Source: Oscillospiraceae bacterium
GTDB taxonomy: Bacteria > Bacillota > Clostridia > Oscillospirales > Ruminococcaceae
DNA: 64,000 bases
Assembly: GCA_022770625.1 (NCBI GenBank)
Contig: JALEHK010000039.1
Coordinates: 16,771-80,770, forward strand
Direction of reading: 5' to 3'
Within the stretch, counting starts at the first letter, position 1, and the number at the start of each line of letters is the position of its first letter. The position numbers were made by a program, and so were the translations under genes. Positions 8,035 through 16,968 of the stretch are shown here, in pieces. The notes below the pieces were generated by a model. That model saw nothing but the letters and a program-made list of their open reading frames with translations. It had not been told where the DNA came from and did not search any database.

Positions 8035-9300
8035 TTATTTGATCTTACCGATGTCGTGGCGGTAATGAACGCCCTCAAAGGTGATCTTCTCAGCGGCAGC
8101 GTAAGCCTTGCGGAGAGAATCCTCGCGATCGGTTCCGACTGCGGTGACGCCGAGAACCCGTCCGCCGGCGGTATAGAATGTACCGTTTTCGAGCTTGGTG
8201 CCGGCATGGTAAACGGTCACGCCCTCAGCCTGACCCTTATCGTCAAGGCCGTGAATTTCGTAGCCGCTCTTATAGCTGACCGGATAGCCGCCGGAAGCAA
8301 GAACGACACAAGCTGCGGCTTCCTTCGAGAACTCGATGTCCAGTTCGCCCAGACGATCCTCGTAGATTGCAAGCATGATCTCCATCAGATCGGTTTTCAG
8401 AAGCGGCAGGACAACCTGCGTTTCGGGATCGCCGAAGCGGCAGTTGTACTCGATGACCTTGGGGCCGTTCGGGGTCAGCATCAGTCCGAAGTAGAGGCAG
8501 CCCTTAAACGTCCGACCCTCGGCGTTCATCGCGTTCATCGTCGGGATAAAGATTTTCTCCATGCACTCGGCAGCAATTTGGGAGGTGTAGTAGGGGTTGG
8601 GGGCGATCGTGCCCATACCGCCGGTGTTCAGACCCTCGTCGTTATCGTTTGCGCGCTTATGGTCTTTGGAGGAGATCATCGGGACGATCGTATGTCCGTC
8701 GGTAAAGGAGAGAACCGAAACCTCCGGGCCGGTCAGGAACTCTTCGATAACGACTCTTCTTCCGGACGCGCCGAATTTTCCTTCACTCATCATCTCATGA
8801 ACCGCTTCAAGCGCTTCCGCCTCGTCCTGTGCGATGATAACACCTTTACCGAGCGCGAGTCCGTCGGCTTTGATGACGGCGGGATAGCTGTTCTGCTCCT
8901 TCAGATAGGCAACCGCTTTTTCCTCGTCCTCAAACGTTTCGTAGCGGGCGGTGGGGATGCCGTATTTTTTCATCAGGTTCTTGGAGAAAACCTTGCTCGC
9001 TTCGATTACGGCCGCATCGGCGCGGGGGCCGAAGGAAGGGATGCCCGCTTCTTCAAAGGCATCGACCATACCGGCGGCGAGCGGATCGTCCGGCGCTACA
9101 ACGACAAAGTCGATCCCGGTTTCCTTCGCGAAATTGACCATGCCTTCCTTATCCATAACCTTGATCGGGACGCAGTGGGCGACAGCGGCGATTCCGCCGT
9201 TGCCGGGCGCGCACCAGATCTCATCGACAAGAGGACTCTCGAGCAGTTTCAGTACCAGCGCGTGTTCACGTCCGCCGGAACCGATCAAAAGGACTTTCAT
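8035..9300 (-). CDS. purD: Phosphoribosylamine-glycine ligase (GAR synthetase)
   Basis: Second step of de novo purine synthesis: joins glycine to phosphoribosylamine using ATP. 421 aa, normal length. The N-terminus MKVLLIGSGGREHAL is the family signature, followed by an ATP-grasp domain with PAVIKADGLALGKGV and the metal-binding YNCRFGDPETQ. ATG at 9300 with GGAGG somewhat far upstream (13 nt). Last purine gene of the operon that starts with purE. Confidence 0.96.
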   Translation of the reverse strand: MKVLLIGSGGREHALVLKLLESPLVDEIWCAPGNGGIAAVAHCVPIKVMDKEGMVNFAKETGIDFVVVAPDDPLAAGMVDAFEEAGIPSFGPRADAAVIEASKVFSKNLMKKYGIPTARYETFEDEEKAVAYLKEQNSYPAVIKADGLALGKGVIIAQDEAEALEAVHEMMSEGKFGASGRRVVIEEFLTGPEVSVLSFTDGHTIVPMISSKDHKRANDNDEGLNTGGMGTIAPNPYYTSQIAAECMEKIFIPTMNAMNAEGRTFKGCLYFGLMLTPNGPKVIEYNCRFGDPETQVVLPLLKTDLMEIMLAIYEDRLGELDIEFSKEAAACVVLASGGYPVSYKSGYEIHGLDDKGQAEGVTVYHAGTKLENGTFYTAGGRVLGVTAVGTDREDSLRKAYAAAEKITFEGVHYRHDIGKIK

Positions 9301-9342
9301 ATCAGTTAAGCTACCTCCGAAATATTTTGTTGGAACAAAGAA

Positions 9343-10521
9343 TCAGTGATGGAACAGGCGCATACCGGTAAACGCCATCGCGATACCGTATTTGTTGCAG
9401 GTATCGATAACGTTGTCGTCACGAATCGATCCGCCGGGCTGAGCGATATAGTTAACGCCCGATTTATGCGCGCGCTCGATGTTGTCGCCGAAGGGGAAGA
9501 AAGCGTCGCTTCCGAGAGAAACGCCGGTCATCGTATCCAGCCATGCGCGTTTTTCCTCGCGGGTCAGAGGTTCGGGCTTGACTTCAAAGAAGTTTTCCCA
9601 AGTTCCGTCCGCCAAAACGTCCATATAATCATCCGAGATGTAAACGTCGATCGTGTTGTCGCGGTCGGCGCGGCGGATGCCTTTCTTGAAGGGAAGCGCC
9701 AAAACCTTGGGATTCTGACGGAGATACCAGTTATCCGCTTTATTTCCGGCGAGACGGGTGCAGTGTACACGCGACTGCTGACCGGCGCCGACACCGATGG
9801 CCTGACCGTCTTTGACATAGCAGACCGAATTGGACTGGGTATACTTGAGGGTAATCAGCGAAACGATCAGATCGCGAACCGCTTCCTCGGGGAGCTCTTT
9901 ATTTTCGGTGACGACATTTTCAAGCAGTTCTTTATTGATGACGAACTCGTTTCTTCCCTGCTCAAAGGTGATGCCGAAAACCTGTTTGCGTTCGATCGGA
10001 TCGGGGCGGTAAGCGGGATCGATCTGGACAATATTATAATTGCCTTTTTTCTTGGAGCGCAGGATCTCAAGCGCTTCATCGGTATAGCCGGGAGCGATGA
10101 TGCCGTCGGAAACCTCGCGATGGATCAGCTTTGCGCAGGACTCGTCGCAGACGTCGGAAAGGGCGATCCAGTCGCCGTAGGAGGACATCCGGTCGGCGCC
10201 GCGCGCTCTTGCGTAAGCGGTCGCGATCGGGGAAAGCTCACCCATATCATCGACGAAGTAAATCTTTTTCAGCGTCTCGCTCATCGGGATAGCGAGAGCT
10301 GCGCCAGCGGGAGAAACGTGCTTAAAGGAAGCGGCGGCGGGAAGGCCGGTCGCCTCTTTCAGCTCCTTGACCAGCTGCCAGGAGTTGAAGGCGTCCAGGA
10401 AGTTGATATAGCCGGGTTTTCCGCCCAAAACCGTGATCGGGAGCTCGCTTCCGTCTGCCATATAAATGCGGGAAGGCTTTTGATTGGGTTTACATCCGTA
10501 TTTCAGCGCAAGTTCGTTCAT
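9343..10521 (-). CDS. AICAR formyltransferase, stand-alone domain of PurH
   Basis: Transfers a formyl group from 10-formyl-THF to AICAR, the ninth step of purine synthesis. 392 aa from the ATG at 10521 (GAAAGGA upstream). It matches only the AICARFT half of bifunctional PurH: the conserved KHVSPAGAA, YTQSNSVCYVKDGQ and the terminal AFTGMRLFHH are present. The N-terminal MGS-like IMP cyclohydrolase domain is absent, with no trace upstream in frame. The missing activity is supplied by the next gene upstream, a PurO-type cyclohydrolase, so the pair replaces PurH. Confidence 0.92.
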   Translation of the reverse strand: MNELALKYGCKPNQKPSRIYMADGSELPITVLGGKPGYINFLDAFNSWQLVKELKEATGLPAAASFKHVSPAGAALAIPMSETLKKIYFVDDMGELSPIATAYARARGADRMSSYGDWIALSDVCDESCAKLIHREVSDGIIAPGYTDEALEILRSKKKGNYNIVQIDPAYRPDPIERKQVFGITFEQGRNEFVINKELLENVVTENKELPEEAVRDLIVSLITLKYTQSNSVCYVKDGQAIGVGAGQQSRVHCTRLAGNKADNWYLRQNPKVLALPFKKGIRRADRDNTIDVYISDDYMDVLADGTWENFFEVKPEPLTREEKRAWLDTMTGVSLGSDAFFPFGDNIERAHKSGVNYIAQPGGSIRDDNVIDTCNKYGIAMAFTGMRLFHH

Positions 10522-10556
10522 CGTAAGATACGTCCTTTCATTGGTCAATGGGTGCG

Positions 10557-11255
10557 TTATGCGTTTTTATTGAGGATCCGGGTCTCCATTTCACCGGTTT
10601 CAAGGTCGATGAAAGCGGTATAGAGGGAAACTTTATTATCGGGATTGAGGTTATCCCAGAGGAGCTTGGTAAAGCAGTTAATGCAGCCGGTGATCTTAGC
10701 CGCGTCAGGTTCACCCTTAAAGGAAGGGATGGGATTTCCGTCGCCCTCGTAGGTATGAATAAAGTGAACTACGCCGGGACGGGGATCGGTGTATTCAAAG
10801 AAGAAGCGCTGGGTGCTCGACTCGTCGCCGTCGGCGCTTTTGAGGATCGAGAGGCGGTAATCGCCGTTTCTCTCAACCATACCGCTAATGCGGGGCGTCC
10901 AGTTGGGGCCGTCCGGCTCGAAAGTGCGAGTGCGGAGCGCGTCCTCAAAGCTCTTTCCCTCGCGGATAAACTCCGCAACGGTATCGGTCTGGTCGCCGTT
11001 GGTGACGATCAGGCGGTCGCCGACCTTACGGACGGGGTGGTAGATGATGAGACTGGGGTCGACCATTTTAGAAGGATCGAACGCTTCGGTGCGGATTCCG
11101 TCCGGCTCTTCAACAAAAACGCGGTTGCGGGAATTTTCGCTCCGGCCCATGATAAAGTAGCCGACAACGGCCTTTTTCCCATCCTCGCTCCGGCCGATAA
11201 CGATGCCGCGCCCGGGATAGCTGTTCTCTCTAAGCTCTTTTGCAAGATCGATCAT
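10557..11255 (-). CDS. purO: IMP cyclohydrolase, PurO (archaeal-type) family
   Basis: Closes the ring of FAICAR to give IMP, the last step of purine synthesis. 232 aa from the ATG at 11255 (AAGGAG 8 nt upstream). Recognised by LRENSYPGRGIVIGRSEDGK, YFIMGRSENSRNRVF and FFEYTDPRPGVVHFIHTY, the IMP_cyclohyd fold first described in Archaea and unrelated to the cyclohydrolase domain of PurH. It lies 36 nt upstream of the stand-alone AICAR formyltransferase on the same strand, so the two presumably act in sequence. Confidence 0.9.
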   Translation of the reverse strand: MIDLAKELRENSYPGRGIVIGRSEDGKKAVVGYFIMGRSENSRNRVFVEEPDGIRTEAFDPSKMVDPSLIIYHPVRKVGDRLIVTNGDQTDTVAEFIREGKSFEDALRTRTFEPDGPNWTPRISGMVERNGDYRLSILKSADGDESSTQRFFFEYTDPRPGVVHFIHTYEGDGNPIPSFKGEPDAAKITGCINCFTKLLWDNLNPDNKVSLYTAFIDLETGEMETRILNKNA

Positions 11256-11556
11256 GATTGCGTCTCCTTTTTGGATCACTGTTTATTTCGAGTATATTTT
11301 GAGTCCTGCGGGGCAGGACGGATCAAACGGATTTGTAGACCCACTTATGTATGGATTTTTAAAAATTTCTGAGCGATTCTCTCGCCATTAGGTTTTTAAG
11401 GTGGTTCTTTATCGCTTTTTTCACCGGCGTGTAGCCGAGTTTTCACCCACACGAGAGTTTTGACGGTTTTCAAGCCCCACAGAGGGTGCTTGAAAATATC
11501 GGTCGCTCCAACCGACAAATCGAAATTCTGTATGTAAGCTTTGCGCAGAGCAAAGC
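11256..11556. other. 301-bp purN-purO spacer with dispersed palindromes
   Basis: No gene is visible. Two perfect hairpins of one style occur: GTCCTGC-GGG-GCAGGAC (11303-11319) and TAAGCTTTGC-GCAGA-GCAAAGCTTA (11535-11559), the second overlapping the purN stop codon. Neither has a U-run. The rest is AT-rich with short weak stems. It interrupts an otherwise tightly packed operon and may be an inserted repeat relic. I see no clear promoter. Confidence 0.6.
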
Positions 11557-12177
11557 TTAATAGACTTTAGCTATGTTTCCTTCAACGTGGATCTTGCCTT
11601 CACAGAAAAGCCGTGCCGCTTTCGGGAGCAGCTTCCATTCGACATTTTCCATGACCCGCCGCTGAAGCACCTCGGGGGTATCGTCGTTTTCGACCGGAAC
11701 CGTTCCCTGAAGGATGATCGGGCCGCCGTCGCAGACTTCGTTGACAAAATGGATGGTCGCGCCGGTCACCTTTACCCCTGCCGCGAGCACCGCCTCATGG
11801 ACGTGGAGCCCATAGTAGCCCGGGCCGCAGAAGGACGGGATCAGCGCCGGATGAACGTTCATAATCGCGTTCGGAAATGCCTGCGCCATCTCTTCGCCCA
11901 GAATGACCATAAATCCGGCAAGGATCACAAGATCCGCCTTTTCCGCTTTCAGAAGCTCGACCATCTGATGGGTATATTCCTCTCTCCCGACGCCCTTTTT
12001 CGGAAGGGTGACGGTGCGGATGCCATTATCGGCCGCGCGGGTCAGCGCATAAGCCGACGGAGAAGAAGAAATCACACAACTGATCTTTCCGGGGCCGAGT
12101 TCGCCTCGTTTTTCCGCGTCGATCAGTGCCTGAAGGTTGGTGCCGCCGCCCGACACCAGCACAACGATGTTTTTCAT
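11557..12177 (-). CDS. purN: Phosphoribosylglycinamide formyltransferase
   Basis: Third step of purine synthesis: formylates GAR using 10-formyl-THF. 206 aa from the ATG at 12177 (AAAGGAA upstream). MKNIVVLVSGGGTNLQALID is the phosphoribose-binding start; the catalytic Asn-His-Asp are seen in IMNVHPALIPSFCGPGYYG and VTGATIHFVNEVCDGGPI. Lies 151 nt downstream of purM. An upstream in-frame extension exists but lacks a ribosome site. Confidence 0.96.
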   Translation of the reverse strand: MKNIVVLVSGGGTNLQALIDAEKRGELGPGKISCVISSSPSAYALTRAADNGIRTVTLPKKGVGREEYTHQMVELLKAEKADLVILAGFMVILGEEMAQAFPNAIMNVHPALIPSFCGPGYYGLHVHEAVLAAGVKVTGATIHFVNEVCDGGPIILQGTVPVENDDTPEVLQRRVMENVEWKLLPKAARLFCEGKIHVEGNIAKVY

Positions 12178-12327
12178 CTGAACAGGTTCCTTTCCATAAA
12201 AAGCCCTATTTATAGTATAATCAATGTCTCCTGCCCCGTCAAGAAAAAGTTCCGGCTGCCGGGAGTCATCATGACGCAAAAAGGAGTCCCCCGCAATAAA
12301 GAGACTCCTTTTGGATTCTAAGCGCGA

Positions 12328-13362
12328 TTATTCGAGAATAACGCCCTCGTCGCTTTCGACCAGTTCGCCCAGACGGTAAGCCTCGATGCCCTGTGCCTTC
12401 AGCGTTTCAATCGCTTTCTCAGCGTTTTCGGGCGCAACAACAGCGACCATGCCGACACCCATGTTAAAGGTGTTGAACATATCATGCTCGGAGATGCCGC
12501 CTTTTTTCTGGATCAGGTCAAAGATCGGAAGAACCTTTACGTCCTTGATCGCGATCTTCGCCGCAAGGCCGTCTTTGAGTGCCCGCGGGATATTCTCATA
12601 GAAGCCGCCGCCGGTGATATGAGCGACCGCTTTAACGCTGACCGTCTCAAACAGGTTCAGCATCGGTTTTACATAGATCTTGGTGGGGGTCAGAAGCGTC
12701 TCGCCCAGCGATGCGCCCAGTTCGGGAACAACGGAGGTAAGGTCGGCGTTTTCGATGTCGAAAACCTTTCTGACCAGCGAGAAGCCGTTGGAATGAACGC
12801 CGGTAGAGGGCAGAGCAATCAGCACATCGCCCGCCTGCTCGGTGTTTTTATCGAGAACTTTGCTGCGGTCAACGATACCGGTCGAATAACCGGCAAGGTC
12901 GTACTCATCCTCGGGCATCAGACCGGGATGCTCAGCAGTCTCGCCGCCGACCAGCTCACATCCGGCCTGAACGCAACCTTCCGCAACGCCCGAAACGATC
13001 TCGGCGATCTTCTCGGGGTAATTCTTGCCGCAGGCGATATAGTCAAGGAACAGAAGAGGCTTCGCGCCGCAGCAGATGATGTCGTTGACGCACATGGCAA
13101 CGCAGTCGATACCGATGGTGTCATGCTTGTCCATCATCATGGCAAGTTTGAGCTTGGTGCCGACGCCGTCCGTACCGGAGACGAGAACCGGATGCTCGAT
13201 CCCGGTCAGGTCAAGAGCAAGCATTCCGCCGAAGCCGCCGATCTCATCGATACCGGCGCTGGTCTTGGTTCTGGCGACGTGCGCCTTCATCAGTTCAACG
13301 GATTTATAACCTGCGGTTACGTCAACACCCGCAGCTTTATAGCTTTCGCTGTAGCTTTTCAT
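12328..13362 (-). CDS. purM: Phosphoribosylformylglycinamidine cyclo-ligase (AIR synthetase)
   Basis: Fifth step of purine synthesis: ATP-dependent ring closure of FGAM to AIR. 344 aa, normal length. Signatures: GGFGGMLALDLTGIEHPVLV, SGTDGVGTKLKLA, GGETAEHPGLMPEDEYDLAG and HITGGGFYENIPR. ATG at 13362 with GGAAAGGA upstream. Only 23 nt from purC, so co-transcribed. Confidence 0.97.
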   Translation of the reverse strand: MKSYSESYKAAGVDVTAGYKSVELMKAHVARTKTSAGIDEIGGFGGMLALDLTGIEHPVLVSGTDGVGTKLKLAMMMDKHDTIGIDCVAMCVNDIICCGAKPLLFLDYIACGKNYPEKIAEIVSGVAEGCVQAGCELVGGETAEHPGLMPEDEYDLAGYSTGIVDRSKVLDKNTEQAGDVLIALPSTGVHSNGFSLVRKVFDIENADLTSVVPELGASLGETLLTPTKIYVKPMLNLFETVSVKAVAHITGGGFYENIPRALKDGLAAKIAIKDVKVLPIFDLIQKKGGISEHDMFNTFNMGVGMVAVVAPENAEKAIETLKAQGIEAYRLGELVESDEGVILE

Positions 13363-13385
13363 CAATTTTATTCCTTTCCGTCGGG

Positions 13386-14096
13386 TTATTCGCCCATCAG
13401 TCTTCTCATGACTTCCTGATAAGCTTCTTCAGCGCCGCCGAGGTCTCTGCGGAAGAGATCCTTGTCCAGATGCGCATGGGTCTTAACGTCCCAGAAGCGG
13501 CAGGTGTCGGGGCTGATCTCATCGGCCAGAACAAGGGTGCCGTCGGAGGTCTTGCCGAACTCGAGCTTGAAGTCAACGAGGATGATGCCCAGTCCCAAGA
13601 GGTACTCTTTCATCATATCGTTTACTTTGAAAGCGTATTCCTTGATCTGCTCGATCTCTTCGGGAGTAGCAAGGCCGAGAGCGATCGCATGGTAGTCGTT
13701 GATCAGCGGGTCATGGAGATCATCGTTTTTGTAGGAGAACTCGATGGTCGAGATCTTGAGGTCGGTGCCTTCCTCAACGCCGTAGCGCTTGGAGAAGGAA
13801 CCGGCAGCGATGTTGCGGATAATAACCTCCAGCGGAACGATGGATACCTTTTTGACAACGGTTTCACGATCGGAGAGCTGCTCGACGAAATGGGTCGGAA
13901 CACCGACTTTTTCGAGCTTCTGCATCATGAAGTTGGACATCTTGTTATTGATGACGCCCTTACCGACGATGGTGCCTCTCTTTTTGCCGTCCAGTGCGGT
14001 CGCATCGTCTTTATAGGAAACGATGACGAGGTCGGGGTCAGCGGTAGCGAAAACCTTTTTTGCTTTTCCTTCATAAAGCTGCTCTAATTTTTCCAT
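13386..14096 (-). CDS. purC: SAICAR synthetase
   Basis: Seventh step of purine synthesis: joins aspartate to CAIR. 236 aa from the ATG at 14096; the start MEKLEQLYEGKAKKVF is the family signature, with PLEVIIRNIAAGSFSKRYG and LADEISPDTCRFWD further on. AAAGGA lies 12 nt upstream. Lies 85 nt downstream of purE. Confidence 0.97.
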   Translation of the reverse strand: MEKLEQLYEGKAKKVFATADPDLVIVSYKDDATALDGKKRGTIVGKGVINNKMSNFMMQKLEKVGVPTHFVEQLSDRETVVKKVSIVPLEVIIRNIAAGSFSKRYGVEEGTDLKISTIEFSYKNDDLHDPLINDYHAIALGLATPEEIEQIKEYAFKVNDMMKEYLLGLGIILVDFKLEFGKTSDGTLVLADEISPDTCRFWDVKTHAHLDKDLFRRDLGGAEEAYQEVMRRLMGE

Positions 14097-14181
14097 TGTA
14101 ATCAGACATCCTTTCAGATTTTCAGATTCGGGGTTCATGATATGGATCAAAGAGGAGAACGCTCCTCCCGGATAGACTTTT

Positions 14182-14679
14182 TTACATAGCGGCGGCTTCC
14201 TCAGCGATCCGCTTATCCTTTTCGGCAACGCCCGCTCTCATCGCTTCCTTATTGGTCTCGAGTTTAGCTGCAAGCGTTTCGTCCGAAAGGGCGAGCATCT
14301 GGATTGCGAGGAAAGCTGCGTTCGCGGCGCCGTTTACTGCAACCGTCGCGACCGGAATGCCGGAGGGCATCTGTACGGTGGCCAAAAGCGCGTCCAGCCC
14401 GCCGAGACCGGCCGACTGGATCGGGATCCCGATGACCGGAAGGGTGGTGTGAGCGGCCAGAACGCCTGCGAGATGCGCTGCCATACCGGCTGCGGCAATA
14501 ATCACGCCGAAACCGTTTTCCTTCGCGTTTTTCGCAAACTCAGCGGCTTCTCCGGGCGTGCGATGGGCAGAACAGACATGCACCTCGACCGGAACACCAT
14601 ATTCCTTGAGGGTCGCAACTGCTTTTTTCACAACGCTCCAATCGGAGTCGCTTCCCATGATAACGGCAACTTTTTTCAT
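14182..14679 (-). CDS. purE: N5-carboxyaminoimidazole ribonucleotide mutase
   Basis: Sixth step of purine synthesis: moves the carboxyl group of N5-CAIR to give CAIR. 165 aa from the ATG at 14679. [17 protein letters not shown] and [14 protein letters not shown] are the class I PurE motifs, with [20 protein letters not shown] following. First gene of the operon; a promoter and a leader of about 200 nt with an intrinsic terminator precede it. No purK is seen in the window. Confidence 0.96.
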   Translation of the reverse strand: MKKVAVIMGSDSDWSVVKKAVATLKEYGVPVEVHVCSAHRTPGEAAEFAKNAKENGFGVIIAAAGMAAHLAGVLAAHTTLPVIGIPIQSAGLGGLDALLATVQMPSGIPVATVAVNGAANAAFLAIQMLALSDETLAAKLETNKEAMRAGVAEKDKRIAEEAAAM

Positions 14680-14720
14680 CAGAATCCATCCTTTCCAGCG
14701 GCTTTCGGCTCCGTACAAAC

Positions 14721-14772
14721 GAAAAAGCCGCAAACTGAAAAAGCATCAACGCTTTCCCAAAAAAGTTCGCGG
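14721..14772 (-). terminator. Leader terminator (attenuator) of the purine operon
   Basis: On the minus strand CCGCGAAC pairs over 8 bp (one G-U) with GTTTGCGG; inside, GAAAGC can pair with GCTTTTTC; then CTTTTTCG follows. It lies between the promoter and purE, 42 nt before the purE ATG, so it should stop transcription before the first gene unless an alternative fold forms. CGGCG motifs further upstream in the leader (for example in GACGGCGCTC) can pair with the CGCCGCG that starts the terminator, a plausible antiterminator. Confidence 0.65.
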
Positions 14773-14882
14773 CGGGAGCGTCCCCATGGATCGGGAACAG
14801 CTCTTCTCAGCCGGCGCCGTATGAGCGCCGTCACAATGAAATCGGGCGCCCTTGCCATGACAACAAATTCATCTCTATTCTT

Positions 14883-14911
14883 ATTCTACATGAGCGCTCC
14901 GGATTTTTCAA
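14883..14911 (-). promoter_or_regulatory. Sigma-A promoter of the purine operon
   Basis: TTGAAA (-35, 14906-14911), 17-bp spacer, TAGAAT (-10, 14883-14888) on the minus strand. The expected start near 14876 gives a leader of about 197 nt before purE. The remaining stretch between the promoter and uvrC (14912-15127) holds no gene. Confidence 0.7.
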
Positions 14912-15127
14912 TACGGATATTTTACAAACGTATCTATTTATAACAGAGGATTTTCGGTACTTTTTTCGTCCATTTCTTCCAAAAAATCCTGCAAAACCTT
15001 GCATTTGCAAGTTTTATCCTGCATTTTAAGCCGAATCCGGCGAAAAAGCTCCGTTCTTTCCCGAAAAAAGCGGCGAGCAGACTTGCATTTGAATGAATAA
15101 TCTAAAATCAAGTCCGGTTAAATCCGC

Positions 15128-16942
15128 TTACAGATCCGCAATCGCCTGCATCAGCGCCTTCGCCGTTTCCTCATTGATCTTGAGTTCTTCCATCAGTTCC
15201 TCAGCGGACGCGGCCTTCATCTTCGGCTTGGTCGGCCAGCGGGACAGCAGCTTTTTGAGCTTGACGTCGCCGATCCCCTTAACCGATTTCAACCGGGAAG
15301 CGGTATCGGCTTTTTTATGGAGAATCCGCTGGTAGGCGATCGCATAGCGGTGCACCTCGTCCTGAATATTGGTAACAAGGGTAAAGGCCGACTTCATCAT
15401 CGAAAGCGCCAACTCCCCTTCCCCGGTCGTCAGGCCGCGGGTACGGTGGCGGTTATCCTTGACCATGCCGAAAAGCGGGACGTCGATTCCCATTTCATCC
15501 AGAAGCGGCTGAACGGCGTTGACGTGGCCCTTGCCGCCGTCGAGCAGAACCAGATCCGGCAGCCGGGAGAAAGCGGGGTCCCCGTCCAGATAGCGGGTAA
15601 AACGCCGCCGAAGCACCTCCCGCATCGAGCCGTAATCGTCCTGACCGATCACATCGCGGATAGCAAACCGTTTATAGTCTTTTTTCAGCGGACGTCCGTT
15701 CTCAAAAACGATCATCCCGCCAACCCGTCCGGTCTCCCCCCAGTTACTGATGTCGTAGGCTTCGATATAGACCGGTGTTGCCGCAAGCCCCAGCAGCTTT
15801 TGCAGTTCTTCAAGCGCCGCGATCTCCCGGCCGGTGCGTCGGATCTTATGGGCAAGCTGTTCGCCGGCGTTATTGACCGCCATATCGGAGAGCTTTTTCC
15901 GTTCGCCCCTCTGGGGAACGACCGTCTCCACCGCATGACCGCATTGAAGCGCCAGAAATTCCCTGAACATCTCCATATCCTCCGCCGGGGCATCCAGGAC
16001 GACCGCCTTGGGAATATCTTTTCTTCCGGTATAGTAGCGGTAGATAAACTCTTCCCGCACCTCCGGGACATTCCCTTCCCCATCGAAGGTGAAGTTTTCC
16101 TTATCGGCGATCCGGCCTTCCCGGATCTTGAGGAGCACGCAGGAAACGAGCGTCCCATTCTGTGCAAACCCCCACGCGTCCATCTGACGATCCTCGCCGA
16201 GAATGACCGTCTGGCGTTCGGTAATCTTTCGGATCGCGGAGATCTGGTCGCGGAGGCGGGCGGCGCGCTCAAAATCCAGCGCATCAGAGGCCGCATACAT
16301 CTGGCTTTCCAGTTCTTCGACCGACGCGACGTTTCCGCTCCGGATATAATTGACCGCTTCATCAATGATCTTCTGATAGGCTTCCCGGCTCACTTTTCCC
16401 TGACAAAGCCCCATACAGCGTTTGATGTGAAAATTCAGACAGGGACGCGCTTTCCGGAAATCCTGAGGGAATTTTCTCCCACAGGTCGGAAGCATGAACA
16501 CCTGATTGACCTGTTCGGCCGTCTCCCGAACCACATAGGCGCTCATGTACGGTCCGATCAGCAGTCCGTTATCCTGCGGCTTTTGCAGAACCGCCTCGAT
16601 CCGGGGATAGGGTTCGTCGGTGACATGAATATAATGATAGCCCTTATCGTCCATCAGCAGGATGTTATATTTGGGACGGTAATGCTTGATCAGCGAACAT
16701 TCGAGAACCAGCGCTTCAAATTCACTTCCGGTCACGATAAAATCGAAATCGTTGACGCAGCTGACCATTTTTTTCGTCTTTTCATTATGAGAGGAATTTT
16801 CGCGGAAATAGCTGACGACCCGGTTCTTCAGCGCCTTGGCTTTGCCGACATAAATGATCTCGCCGCTTCTGTCCTTCATCAGGTAGCATCCCGGCTCAAG
16901 CGGAAGCAGAAGCGCCTTATGACGCAGCTCATCGATATTCAT
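15128..16942 (-). CDS. uvrC: Excinuclease ABC subunit C
   Basis: Makes the two incisions around bulky DNA lesions in nucleotide excision repair with UvrA and UvrB. 604 aa from the ATG at 16942 (AGGGGG upstream). GIY-YIG nuclease domain at the start (LEPGCYLMKD, IIYVGKAKALKNRV), a UVR motif near residue 200, the RNase H-like domain with YDISNWGETGRVGGMIVFEN and LVLLDGGKGHVNA, and C-terminal helix-hairpin-helices (LKSVKGIGDVKLKKLL). Lies 26 nt downstream of the C39-family protein gene. Confidence 0.96.
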   Translation of the reverse strand: MNIDELRHKALLLPLEPGCYLMKDRSGEIIYVGKAKALKNRVVSYFRENSSHNEKTKKMVSCVNDFDFIVTGSEFEALVLECSLIKHYRPKYNILLMDDKGYHYIHVTDEPYPRIEAVLQKPQDNGLLIGPYMSAYVVRETAEQVNQVFMLPTCGRKFPQDFRKARPCLNFHIKRCMGLCQGKVSREAYQKIIDEAVNYIRSGNVASVEELESQMYAASDALDFERAARLRDQISAIRKITERQTVILGEDRQMDAWGFAQNGTLVSCVLLKIREGRIADKENFTFDGEGNVPEVREEFIYRYYTGRKDIPKAVVLDAPAEDMEMFREFLALQCGHAVETVVPQRGERKKLSDMAVNNAGEQLAHKIRRTGREIAALEELQKLLGLAATPVYIEAYDISNWGETGRVGGMIVFENGRPLKKDYKRFAIRDVIGQDDYGSMREVLRRRFTRYLDGDPAFSRLPDLVLLDGGKGHVNAVQPLLDEMGIDVPLFGMVKDNRHRTRGLTTGEGELALSMMKSAFTLVTNIQDEVHRYAIAYQRILHKKADTASRLKSVKGIGDVKLKKLLSRWPTKPKMKAASAEELMEELKINEETAKALMQAIADL

Positions 16943-16968
16943 GCCTATTCCCCCTTCTGGATTTCCGG

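Noticed and set aside
14773..14876. Guanine, PRPP or ZTP riboswitch upstream of purE
   Set aside because: The conserved core words of these aptamers (for example the CCGCCTGGGC block of ZTP switches) are not found; only the attenuator layout is supported.
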